Origin: an uncultured Campylobacter sp.
GTDB lineage: Bacteria; Campylobacterota; Campylobacteria; Campylobacterales; Campylobacteraceae
Assembly: GCF_937890585.1 (NCBI RefSeq)
Contig: NZ_CALACG010000158.1
Coordinates: forward strand, 1 to 6,000
Direction of reading: 5' to 3'
DNA length: 6,000 bases
In this document: piece by piece, positions 1 to 5,884 of the stretch
How positions within the stretch are numbered: position 1 is the stretch's first letter
Layout of the letters: each line of letters starts with the position of its first letter
Program-made: the position numbers and the translations under genes
Notes under the pieces: model-generated
The model's database searches: none
The model's input: the letters and a program-made list of their open reading frames with translations, nothing else
What the model was told of the DNA's origin: nothing

Positions 1-98
1 AACATAGCTATTGTACTTCGGTACAATTGTGACATATTTATGACTGGAAATTTTGTGAATTTAGAATTTTTGGGGATTGGAGCGGTTGGGGAAATTTA
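1..98. repeat. Direct repeat, left copy of the adhesin upstream region
   Basis: This block matches 1952-2049 without gaps. The first 55 bases are identical and, by eye, 90 of 98 agree overall. The right copy begins 47 bases upstream of the start codon of the minus-strand adhesin gene, so it is that gene's promoter and leader region. The left copy lies downstream of the same gene's terminator. The simplest reading is that a second minus-strand gene with the same upstream region starts about 47 bases left of the window. The block may extend leftwards beyond base 1. It also contains the hairpin at 10-27. Confidence 0.85.
10..27. promoter_or_regulatory. UUCG-loop palindrome in left repeat copy
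   Basis: A perfect 7-bp inverted repeat, ATTGTAC/GTACAAT, encloses a TTCG tetraloop (CGAA on the minus strand). It is identical to 1961-1978. It could be a protein-binding operator or an RNA hairpin in the leader of the gene expected to the left. Function is inferred only from its conservation in both copies. Confidence 0.5.
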
Positions 99-103
99 GA
101 AAT

Positions 104-133
104 ATAAAAATAAAACTGCCACCGAAGTGGCAG
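104..133 (-). terminator. Rho-independent terminator of the adhesin gene
   Basis: Read on the minus strand, a perfect 7-bp stem CTGCCAC/GTGGCAG with a TTCG tetraloop (116-133) is followed by TTTTATTTTTATATT. It begins eight bases past the adhesin stop codon at 142-144. This is a textbook intrinsic terminator, and it separates this gene from any minus-strand gene further left. Confidence 0.9.
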
Positions 134-141
134 AATAAAAA

Positions 142-1905
142 TTAAAGGTAAGAAGTGACAGCAAATGAATAAACTATCTCATCTTGAACATTTAATATAT
201 AGTTATTACCATTATGTTCAAAACTCAATTTATAAAAGCCATCATTGGATTCTTCTTTAGTGATACCAGGAGCAACTCCACCATGTTTATTATAATGTTC
301 CTCGTTAACCACACTATAAAAGTGCATACCGCCATTATACATATCACCAGGAATATTCGATTTTTGTTTTTGTGTTACAAGAGTAAGCTCATGCGTGCCA
401 TTATTTGTAAATCTATCTATAATCTCAGCTAGTTGAGATTTATTCGAGATTTCAAAATAGTCACTCTCTACAAGATCTGTAACGTCTACTTTTTCAAAGT
501 TTTTATAAGTATTAGTCGTATCTGTAAATGTATCTCTGCTACCAACAACCAAAGTATCTACGCCGTCTCCACCATCAAAAACGTTGCCAGTTGATACTCC
601 GTTTTTGGTGGTAAATTTTATTACATCGTCGCCATTTCCACCTAAAACAGTTGTATTGATCGTCTTATCATTGCTTATTAGATCGATGATATCGCTTCCG
701 TTTCCGCCATCGATCGTAGCATTCATGATCGTATGGTTTTCAAAAATAGCCTGATCATCGCCATCACCCATTTTGATATTAATGTTTTTAACATCGCCCT
801 CTTTAGCATGGATAGTATCGTCGCCAATGCCAGTATTAAGCTCCTTGCCCTCAGCATCTACATCGCCAGCAAATTTAACAAAGTCATCATTGTCTACTAT
901 TTTGCTAGATGCAGAGTCTGAGCTTATAAGGCCATTATCTGAGCTTATAGAGATAGTAGCCTCTTCGCTATATTTACCAAATTCTGTAATATTAGCATGG
1001 ATTTGTGCGCCCTCGTCGCTCATTTTTGTGCCCTCATTTTGGTTGCCAGCATGTTGGCCATAGTCGTCGATGACCTTCATTCTAAATTTGATAACGCCGT
1101 CTTGTACAACTACGTTTTTAAGCACCATATCAGGATCAACAGCCGTCCATGTATTGCCTCCGTCCATTGAGTATTCAGGATGCTCATAGTCATCACCCTT
1201 AGTAGCTTGGCCGCCAAGATCGATCTTTAGATTAGTAGTGAGTGCGCCTGCTGGAGCATTTTCTATATGGAAGTTATATTGCATATAAGGATAGCTTCTA
1301 TCGCCCTCTGCGACCTCGTTACTATGAGTCGAACCACTATCTACTGTGATATAAGCTCTAGCAGGAGTTACCGCAGGCTGACTAGAAGCTGCTGCGCTTG
1401 CCACGAAACCATCAGATGGCTCAGCAGATGCGCCGCCACGCACGTTTGAAACAGCTGGGGCATTTGTGCTTGTTTGAGATGAAAGATTATTAAAATTCGC
1501 ACTTATATTTGAGTAGTGACCACCTTGTGCAAAGCTAGCAGCACCAAGACTTACTCCGTCACCGCCAGCGTTTCCACCAGCTTGATTTCCACCAGCTGCA
1601 GTCTCTTCTAAGCCAGCTAAACCTTCACCACTTAAGATTGATTTTTGAAGCGAAGTTATGTCAGCTGTTGTTTGAGAATTTTCACTAACGCTTTGGTCTA
1701 AATTTATTGAGTCTTTGCCTATTAGGCTTATCTCTTTTCCATCTGCTTTTGCTATTACTACTTTTGCGTCAGTTGTTTCAGTGACTATCTTTTCACCTTG
1801 ATATACTATGTCACCTACTTTTAATTCTCTGCTTTCGCCTGTTAGGCTTACAGCTTTTACGCTTCCTTGCGTTACATTTTTTACTACACCTATTTCCTTT
1901 GACAT
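142..1905 (-). CDS. LapA/BapA-like retention-module RTX surface protein, short form
   Basis: The 587-residue product looks like a type I-secreted adhesin held in the outer membrane by its N-terminus. Residues 1-100 resemble the retention module of LapA/BapA proteins (GVVKNVTQGSVKAVS, then a VGDIVYQGEKI segment). A TAAG site at 102-105, followed by a Gly/Ala-rich linker, matches the dialanine motif that the periplasmic protease LapG cuts in this family. A low-complexity Ser/Ala/Asn stretch reaches about 180. Residues 183-341 are Calx-beta-like, ending in KIVDNDD. Five RTX-like GGxGxD elements lie at about 357-452 (for example DGGNGSDII, LGGNGDDVI). The last 130 residues, ending in hydrophobic FAVTSYL, fit an uncleaved type I secretion signal. 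The start is supported by AAAAGGGA (1911-1918), five bases before ATG. Family members usually run to thousands of residues of repeats; this one has almost none. No secretion genes are visible nearby. Function as an adhesin is inferred from domain order. Confidence 0.82.
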   Translation of the reverse strand: MSKEIGVVKNVTQGSVKAVSLTGESRELKVGDIVYQGEKIVTETTDAKVVIAKADGKEISLIGKDSINLDQSVSENSQTTADITSLQKSILSGEGLAGLEETAAGGNQAGGNAGGDGVSLGAASFAQGGHYSNISANFNNLSSQTSTNAPAVSNVRGGASAEPSDGFVASAAASSQPAVTPARAYITVDSGSTHSNEVAEGDRSYPYMQYNFHIENAPAGALTTNLKIDLGGQATKGDDYEHPEYSMDGGNTWTAVDPDMVLKNVVVQDGVIKFRMKVIDDYGQHAGNQNEGTKMSDEGAQIHANITEFGKYSEEATISISSDNGLISSDSASSKIVDNDDFVKFAGDVDAEGKELNTGIGDDTIHAKEGDVKNINIKMGDGDDQAIFENHTIMNATIDGGNGSDIIDLISNDKTINTTVLGGNGDDVIKFTTKNGVSTGNVFDGGDGVDTLVVGSRDTFTDTTNTYKNFEKVDVTDLVESDYFEISNKSQLAEIIDRFTNNGTHELTLVTQKQKSNIPGDMYNGGMHFYSVVNEEHYNKHGGVAPGITKEESNDGFYKLSFEHNGNNYILNVQDEIVYSFAVTSYL

Positions 1906-1910
1906 GTGTC

Positions 1911-1918
1911 TCCCTTTT
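1911..1918 (-). promoter_or_regulatory. Ribosome binding site of the adhesin gene
   Basis: AAAAGGGA on the minus strand lies five bases upstream of the ATG at 1903-1905. It supports this start, which also places the retention module at the extreme N-terminus as the family requires. Confidence 0.75.
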
Positions 1919-1951
1919 TAAATTTTTTCGTGAATTTAGCGTTTTTGATAA

Positions 1952-2049
1952 AACATAGCTATTGTACTTCGGTACAATTGTGACATATTTATGACTGGAA
2001 ATTTTGCAAATTTAGATTTTGTGGGGGTTTGGGCGGTTGGGAAAATTTA
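1952..2049. repeat. Direct repeat, right copy (adhesin promoter region)
   Basis: This is the second copy of the 98-bp block at 1-98, with about eight differences, all in its distal 43 bases. It sits 47 bases before the adhesin start codon and about 35 bases upstream of the divergent cas6 promoter. No convincing -35/-10 pair is seen on the minus strand. TACAAT (1961-1966) and TATGTT (1952-1957) are possible -10 boxes, so a promoter is expected here but not placed. Confidence 0.85.
1961..1978. promoter_or_regulatory. UUCG-loop palindrome upstream of the adhesin gene
   Basis: A 7-bp inverted repeat ATTGTAC/GTACAAT around TTCG, 56-73 bases upstream of the adhesin start codon. No T-tract follows on either strand, so it is not a terminator. 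It overlaps a possible -10 box (TACAAT, minus strand) and would be well placed as an operator. Identity with 10-27 suggests that it is under selection or recently duplicated. Confidence 0.5.
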
Positions 2050-2084
2050 TAACAATACTTAAGAGATAAAATCATCTTTCGTAG

Positions 2085-2090
2085 TATAAT
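2085..2090 (+). promoter_or_regulatory. -10 box of the cas6 operon promoter
   Basis: A perfect TATAAT lies 25 bases before the cas6 start codon and would place the transcript start near 2097. No good -35 is seen, which is normal for Campylobacter vegetative promoters. Transcription from here would give a leader of about 20 bases and could read through cas6, RT-cas1 and cas2. Confidence 0.65.
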
Positions 2091-2115
2091 TTCCCTAAAT
2101 CTCTCAAAGGCAACC

Positions 2116-2928
2116 ATGCTAAAGTATTTAGAGTTAGCCGTTTGCGGCATAAATTTAAAGCCCACCTACCCATTTATAGGCTCTACCATCAGAGGCACCT
2201 TCGGACACGCACTAAGGTTCGCCAGCTGCCCTTATATCAGCCAAGAGTGTGGCACATGCGACATTTCTGGTAGCTGTATTTATGATGAATTTTTTGAAAA
2301 CATCTCCGATACGCCAAATTTTAGGCTAGATATCGAGCTTGATCAAACGAGCTTTGACTTTAAAATTCTACTTTTCGAGCATGCCGTTAGCTACCTGCCT
2401 TATGTAGCTATCGCTGTTAAAAATATGCAAGAGATCGGCCTTGGCGCAAGTAGAGATAAATTTAAGCTCAGCCACTTCGCACTAAATGGCAAAATGGTTG
2501 AAACTAAATTTTTACTAAACTCCGAGCCAGAAACTCTAAATTTCACGCCAAATTTCACCGCAGGCGACTACGAGATCCGCCTTCAAACCCCACTTCGCAT
2601 AAAACAAAAGAACACCCTTGTTAAAAGTGAGATAGATTTTAGGTTATTTATCCGCCAGATCGCCATGCGATTTGATGGCATTTCAGGCACACAGATGGAT
2701 AAATTTGAAGTTAAATTTGAGCGTTTCGAGCAAGAGCTTAGCTTTTACGACCTTGAGCGCTACTCAAACCGCCAGCACACCAAGATGCAATTTGGTGGCG
2801 TTATAGGCAAGATGCGAGTTTATGGCCTTGATGAGCGCTCAGCAGGGCTTTTACAGCTAGCCACTATCACAGGCGTTGGCAAAAGCACCGTTTTTGGACT
2901 AGGCAAGATAGATGTGATGCAGATCTAG
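2116..2928 (+). CDS. cas6: CRISPR pre-crRNA endoribonuclease Cas6
   Basis: The 270-residue protein cuts the repeat in the CRISPR transcript to release crRNAs. The C-terminal half carries hallmarks of the Cas6 family described by Pfam CRISPR_Cas6: RYSNRQHTKMQFGGVIG (215-231) and the glycine-rich GVGKSTVFGLGKI (253-265). A GLGASRDKFKL segment (108-118) is also typical. Near the N-terminus four cysteines are spaced C38-X6-C45-X2-C48-X5-C54, a possible metal site. H31, in GTFGHALRF, is a candidate catalytic histidine, but this cannot be settled by eye. The ATG follows AAAGG (2106-2110) by five bases. It is the first gene of an apparent operon, 62 bases ahead of RT-cas1. The array downstream has a GC stem followed by ATTGAAAC, the product expected from such an enzyme. 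In some relatives Cas6 is fused to RT-Cas1; here it is separate. Confidence 0.92.
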   Translation: MLKYLELAVCGINLKPTYPFIGSTIRGTFGHALRFASCPYISQECGTCDISGSCIYDEFFENISDTPNFRLDIELDQTSFDFKILLFEHAVSYLPYVAIAVKNMQEIGLGASRDKFKLSHFALNGKMVETKFLLNSEPETLNFTPNFTAGDYEIRLQTPLRIKQKNTLVKSEIDFRLFIRQIAMRFDGISGTQMDKFEVKFERFEQELSFYDLERYSNRQHTKMQFGGVIGKMRVYGLDERSAGLLQLATITGVGKSTVFGLGKIDVMQI

Positions 2929-2977
2929 CCTTTCATAAGCAGCCTGGCTAGCTTTTGCGTCAAGCACTAAAAAGCTA
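2925..2977 (+). promoter_or_regulatory. Two overlapping hairpins between cas6 and RT-cas1
   Basis: CTAGCC (2925-2930, covering the cas6 stop) can pair with GGCTAG (2946-2951), which is followed by CTTTT. TAGCTTTT (2949-2956) can pair with AAAAGCTA (2970-2977), which abuts the RT-cas1 ribosome site. The two stems share 2949-2951 and so exclude each other. This could tune read-through or translation of RT-cas1; it may also be chance in AT-rich DNA. Confidence 0.35.
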
Positions 2978-2979
2978 AA

Positions 2980-2984
2980 AAGGA
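2980..2984 (+). promoter_or_regulatory. Ribosome binding site of RT-cas1
   Basis: AAGGA lies six bases before the ATG at 2991 and fixes the start. The second intergenic hairpin ends three bases upstream of it. Confidence 0.75.
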
Positions 2985-2990
2985 TAGCCT

Positions 2991-5186
2991 ATGTTTGATC
3001 TAAATTTAGAGGATATTTTTACAAAAAGCTCATTTGAGTACGCATTAAAAAGGCTCAAGCACACAGCCTTATGGCTTGACGGACTTAGCATAGATGATCT
3101 CTGCTCAGAGGCATTTTACGCCGAGCTTAAAGATGAGATTTTCACGCTCTCTTATTCGCCCCAGCCCTTAAAACGAGCCTTCATCCCCAAAGAGAACAAA
3201 GACGAGCTTCGCAAACTAGCCATCCCATCTTTAAAAGATAAATTTGCGCAAAATATCCTTATTAGCGAGCTTTCAAGCTATTTTGACAAGAGCTTTTCAA
3301 ACCGCTCCTACGCCTACCGAAGTGGCAAATCATACTCAAACGCCATCTTTCGAGCAAGAGATTTTTGCTTGACGCACGACTTTGTCTTAAAAACCGACAT
3401 AAAAGACTTTTTTGAAAACATAAACCACGCAAAACTGCTTGAAATTTTACGCTCAAATATCAAAGACACTCGCATTATTAGGCTCATCGAGCTTTGGATC
3501 AAAAATGGCATTTTCGAGCATTTTGACTATACTTCTCACACAAAAGGCGTCCATCAAGGCGACGTTTTAAGCCCACTTCTTTCAAACATCTACCTTGATC
3601 AAATGGATAAATTTCTCGAGCATAGCAGTATAGAGTTTGTAAGATACGCAGATGATTTTGTGCTCTTTTTTGGCTCACGTGAAGCCTGCGAGCAAGGGCT
3701 TGCCAGACTAAAAGACTTTCTAGTAACCATAAATTTATCCCTAAACGAAGCCAAAACATCCTTGCACGACAAAGATAGCGAATTCACCTTTCTAGGCGTA
3801 AATTTCAAAGCTCACGAGCTAAGCATAGGCGAGGATAAATTTGCACGTATTTTAGCAAAACTCGCAGCCTCGTCTAAAAAGCCAGAGATCGCCCAAAGCG
3901 TAGATAGCATAAATGCCTATATCTCACACCTAAAGACCATTTCGCTTAAGCTCTTTTCGTCCGCACAAAAAGATAGATTTTGCCTGCATTTTGATGAAGT
4001 TTTGACAAATTTAACTCGCAAATTTCTAAAAAGCATAGACAAGCACACTCTAGCAGACGCTCTATCAAATTTAAATTTCCCATTTGAGCTAAGTCACTCT
4101 CTCAAAAAAGCAAAAATTCTCTCCTACTACAAAAACGCTAAACGCCCAGCCGTAAAGTCCGTCCAAAACGCCCTGGAAGCCAAAAAGCGCGAGTACACAA
4201 AGTCTTTCTCGCAAAGCTCCGTCATCCACATCACGACGCCATTTTATTTTCTAGCGCTCTCGCAGGGTAAATTTGTCCTAAAAGACAAAGGCGCTATCAA
4301 GCACAAATTTCCGATCACTCAAATAACCCAGATCATCATAAACGCTCAAATTTCCCTAAGCTCTGCTGTCATAAAAGAGTGCGCCAAACGCAAAATTTCT
4401 ATAAATTTCATCGACGAAAAGACAAATTTAAGCTATGCCACGCTCTTTACCGCAAACTCAGCCATCTCTAAAACCGCCGCCTCGCAGATAACACTGCTAA
4501 AAACCAAAAAGTCTCTGCGTATCGCCCAGCAGTTCATCACCGGCAAGCTCAAAAACCAGATCAACTACCTAAAATACCTAGACAAATACCACAAAAGCCT
4601 AAGCTCCCACATCAGCTCCATGCAAGAGATACTAACCTCCCACGTCCCAAACACCCAAAGCGTAAGCGAGCTTCTAGGCTTCGAAGGTAGCAGTGCAAAC
4701 GCATACTGGCAGGCCATAGCAAAGGCGATAGACTATAAATTTAGCTTCACCGCACGCATCACGCAAGGCGCAACTGACATTGTAAATTCAGCCCTAAACT
4801 ACGGCTACGCCATCCTTTACTCAAAGATACTAAAGTCCATCGCTGCTGTTGGTCTTTCGCCTCACGTCTCATATCTGCACGCACTTGACGAGCAAAAGCC
4901 CACTCTAGCCTTTGATCTCATCGAGGAATTTAGAGCCTTCATAGTTGATCGCGCTATCATCTCCATGGTAAATAAAAACGAGCCTTTCGAGATAAAAGAC
5001 GGCCTTTTATCTGCCAAAACTAGGCAAAATATCGCCAAAAACGTCAACGAAAAGTTCTTTGCCTACACGCAGTATAGAGGCGAGCAGCTAAAAGCGCAAG
5101 ACATCATCGACAAACAAGCATACGCCCTAAAGCGAGCCGTCACACAAAATGAAAAATACAAGCCTTTTATAGGGAGATTTCAATGA
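2991..5186 (+). CDS. cas1: Reverse transcriptase-Cas1 fusion, CRISPR spacer integrase
   Basis: The 731-residue fusion joins a group II intron-like reverse transcriptase to the Cas1 integrase. RT motifs occur in order: RSYAYRSGKS (105-114), motif A TDIKDFFENI with D136, HQGDVLSPLLSNI (188-200), YADD (219-222, catalytic D221/D222) and FLGVNF (267-272). All three catalytic aspartates are present, so the RT should be active. The usual second glycine of QGG is D191. A thumb-like linker runs to about 405. Cas1 follows: LGFEG (E565), GLSPHVSYLH (H630), and DLIEEFR with VDR (642-654), so the metal-binding residues are intact. With Cas2 it would insert new spacers at the leader end of the array. In studied relatives (Marinomonas) RT-Cas1 takes spacers from RNA; the same here is inference. 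No Cas6 domain is fused. The stop overlaps the cas2 start by four bases, indicating translational coupling. Confidence 0.95.
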   Translation: MFDLNLEDIFTKSSFEYALKRLKHTALWLDGLSIDDLCSEAFYAELKDEIFTLSYSPQPLKRAFIPKENKDELRKLAIPSLKDKFAQNILISELSSYFDKSFSNRSYAYRSGKSYSNAIFRARDFCLTHDFVLKTDIKDFFENINHAKLLEILRSNIKDTRIIRLIELWIKNGIFEHFDYTSHTKGVHQGDVLSPLLSNIYLDQMDKFLEHSSIEFVRYADDFVLFFGSREACEQGLARLKDFLVTINLSLNEAKTSLHDKDSEFTFLGVNFKAHELSIGEDKFARILAKLAASSKKPEIAQSVDSINAYISHLKTISLKLFSSAQKDRFCLHFDEVLTNLTRKFLKSIDKHTLADALSNLNFPFELSHSLKKAKILSYYKNAKRPAVKSVQNALEAKKREYTKSFSQSSVIHITTPFYFLALSQGKFVLKDKGAIKHKFPITQITQIIINAQISLSSAVIKECAKRKISINFIDEKTNLSYATLFTANSAISKTAASQITLLKTKKSLRIAQQFITGKLKNQINYLKYLDKYHKSLSSHISSMQEILTSHVPNTQSVSELLGFEGSSANAYWQAIAKAIDYKFSFTARITQGATDIVNSALNYGYAILYSKILKSIAAVGLSPHVSYLHALDEQKPTLAFDLIEEFRAFIVDRAIISMVNKNEPFEIKDGLLSAKTRQNIAKNVNEKFFAYTQYRGEQLKAQDIIDKQAYALKRAVTQNEKYKPFIGRFQ

Positions 5187-5455
5187 ACATCATCATCTGC
5201 TACGACGTCTGCCTAACCAAGCGCCGAAACAAACTAGCCGCGCTACTTGAGAGTTACGGCCTAAGAGCAAACTACTCTGTCTTTGAGCTAGATATCTCTG
5301 AGCGTGACTTTTTCTCTATAAAAGAGCGCATAGCAAAGATCATCGACTCCAAAACTGACAAAGTGCTGTTTTACAGTATCTGCAAGAGCTGCATGGCTAA
5401 AAGCGAGACCTTAGGCGAGGGCAAGATATTTTGCCCAAGCGACACCTATGTCTAA
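5183..5455 (+). CDS. cas2: CRISPR adaptation protein Cas2
   Basis: The 90-residue protein has the size and fold signature of Cas2: an opening beta strand MNIIICYDV with the conserved aspartate D8, helix LTKRRNKLAALLESYGLRAN, then YSVFELDIS. Cas2 is the dimeric scaffold that bridges two Cas1 dimers in the integration complex; here the partner would be the RT-Cas1 encoded just upstream. The ATG overlaps the RT-cas1 stop (ATGA), and AGGGAGA (5171-5177) lies five bases before it. The C-terminal part carries CKSC (67-70) and a further cysteine at 84, a cluster many Cas2 proteins lack; its meaning is unknown. It is the last gene before the leader. No intrinsic terminator follows directly, so transcription may run into the leader and array. 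Confidence 0.92.
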   Translation: MNIIICYDVCLTKRRNKLAALLESYGLRANYSVFELDISERDFFSIKERIAKIIDSKTDKVLFYSICKSCMAKSETLGEGKIFCPSDTYV

Positions 5456-5474
5456 GTGCCTTTTTTAGGGATTT

Positions 5475-5490
5475 GATTTTCGAACTTTTT
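5475..5490 (+). repeat. Leader box, copy 1
   Basis: GATTTTCGAACTTTTT, identical over 16 bases to 5697-5712. The similarity extends further at lower level, including a GCCCTT string at the same distance (24 bases from the TCGAAC start in both). Confidence 0.6.
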
Positions 5491-5582
5491 AAAATTTCAA
5501 AACGCCCTTTTTACCGCATTTTTATATTTTATTAAGTTTCAAAATCTTCAAAAATCTCAAATTTCTCTATCTCAAAAAAGAC

Positions 5583-5596
5583 TTTCTCGAACTTTT
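5583..5596 (+). repeat. Leader box, degenerate copy 2
   Basis: TTTCTCGAACTTTT, a variant of the leader box with one altered base in the T-run. A GCC follows further away than in the other copies. Confidence 0.4.
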
Positions 5597-5696
5597 GCAT
5601 TTTTTCACTTTTTAAAGTTGCCTTTTTTAGGCACTTAGCATAGAGCCCAAATTTGCCAAAATTCGAAAATCACACAAATTTTCACTTTTCATTTTA

Positions 5697-5712
5697 GATT
5701 TTCGAACTTTTT
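5697..5712 (+). repeat. Leader box, copy 3
   Basis: GATTTTCGAACTTTTT, the exact match of copy 1. It is followed by CATAAATGCCC, which resembles the -10 region ATATAATGCC of copy 4, as if this were a decayed promoter copy. Confidence 0.6.
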
Positions 5713-5795
5713 AGCTTTCATAAATGCCCTTAAATTCGCTATCTTAAGCTATCTATAAGCAAAAGAGTGCGAATTTGAAAAAGTTTTTTAGCCAC

Positions 5796-5827
5796 ATTTT
5801 CGAACATTTTGCCATTTGTGATATAAT
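5796..5827 (+). promoter_or_regulatory. CRISPR array promoter with leader box copy 4
   Basis: TGATATAAT (5819-5827) is a perfect extended -10. TTCGAA (5799-5804), inside the fourth leader box ATTTTCGAACATTTT, lies exactly 17 bases upstream of TATAAT, where a -35 would be. The transcript would start near 5834, about 50 bases before the first repeat, and make pre-crRNA on the plus strand. Confidence 0.7.
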
Positions 5828-5884
5828 GCCGGCAAAGAGTAGTTCTTTTAAAACTCATTGTTAATTTACAAGCGTTTTTTAGGC

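Larger units (their letters stand above)
5456..5884 (+). promoter_or_regulatory. CRISPR leader, AT-rich and gene-free
   Basis: These 429 bases between cas2 and the first repeat contain no credible gene. They are much richer in A and T than the flanking cas genes, with many T-runs. They contain four TCGAAC(T/A)TTT boxes (starting at 5480, 5587, 5702 and 5800), four T6AG strings (T-runs starting at 5461, 5623, 5784 and 5875), and one strong promoter at 5819-5827. A leader is expected at the transcribed end of an array; it holds the array promoter and the signals that direct integration by Cas1-Cas2. Confidence 0.8.

Noticed and set aside
214..1449. Several plus-strand open frames opposite the adhesin gene
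   Set aside because: They are antisense to a gene with clear domain structure, have no ribosome sites of note and unlikely compositions.
1975..1995. CRP-like TGTGA site in the repeat
   Set aside because: Only a half-site is present, without a matching partner, and Campylobacter is not known to use classical CRP.
1..2049. Direct repeats as the ends of an insertion sequence or transposon
   Set aside because: The repeats are direct, no transposase gene lies between them, and the enclosed gene has its own terminator; promoter duplication explains them better.
3262..5047. Minus-strand open frames inside RT-cas1
   Set aside because: They lie opposite recognisable RT and Cas1 motifs and carry no recognisable domain of their own.
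5619..5633. TGCC/GGCA hairpin as a cas2 terminator
   Set aside because: The stem is only 4 bp, the T-run is in the loop rather than after the stem, and it is over 160 bases past the cas2 stop.
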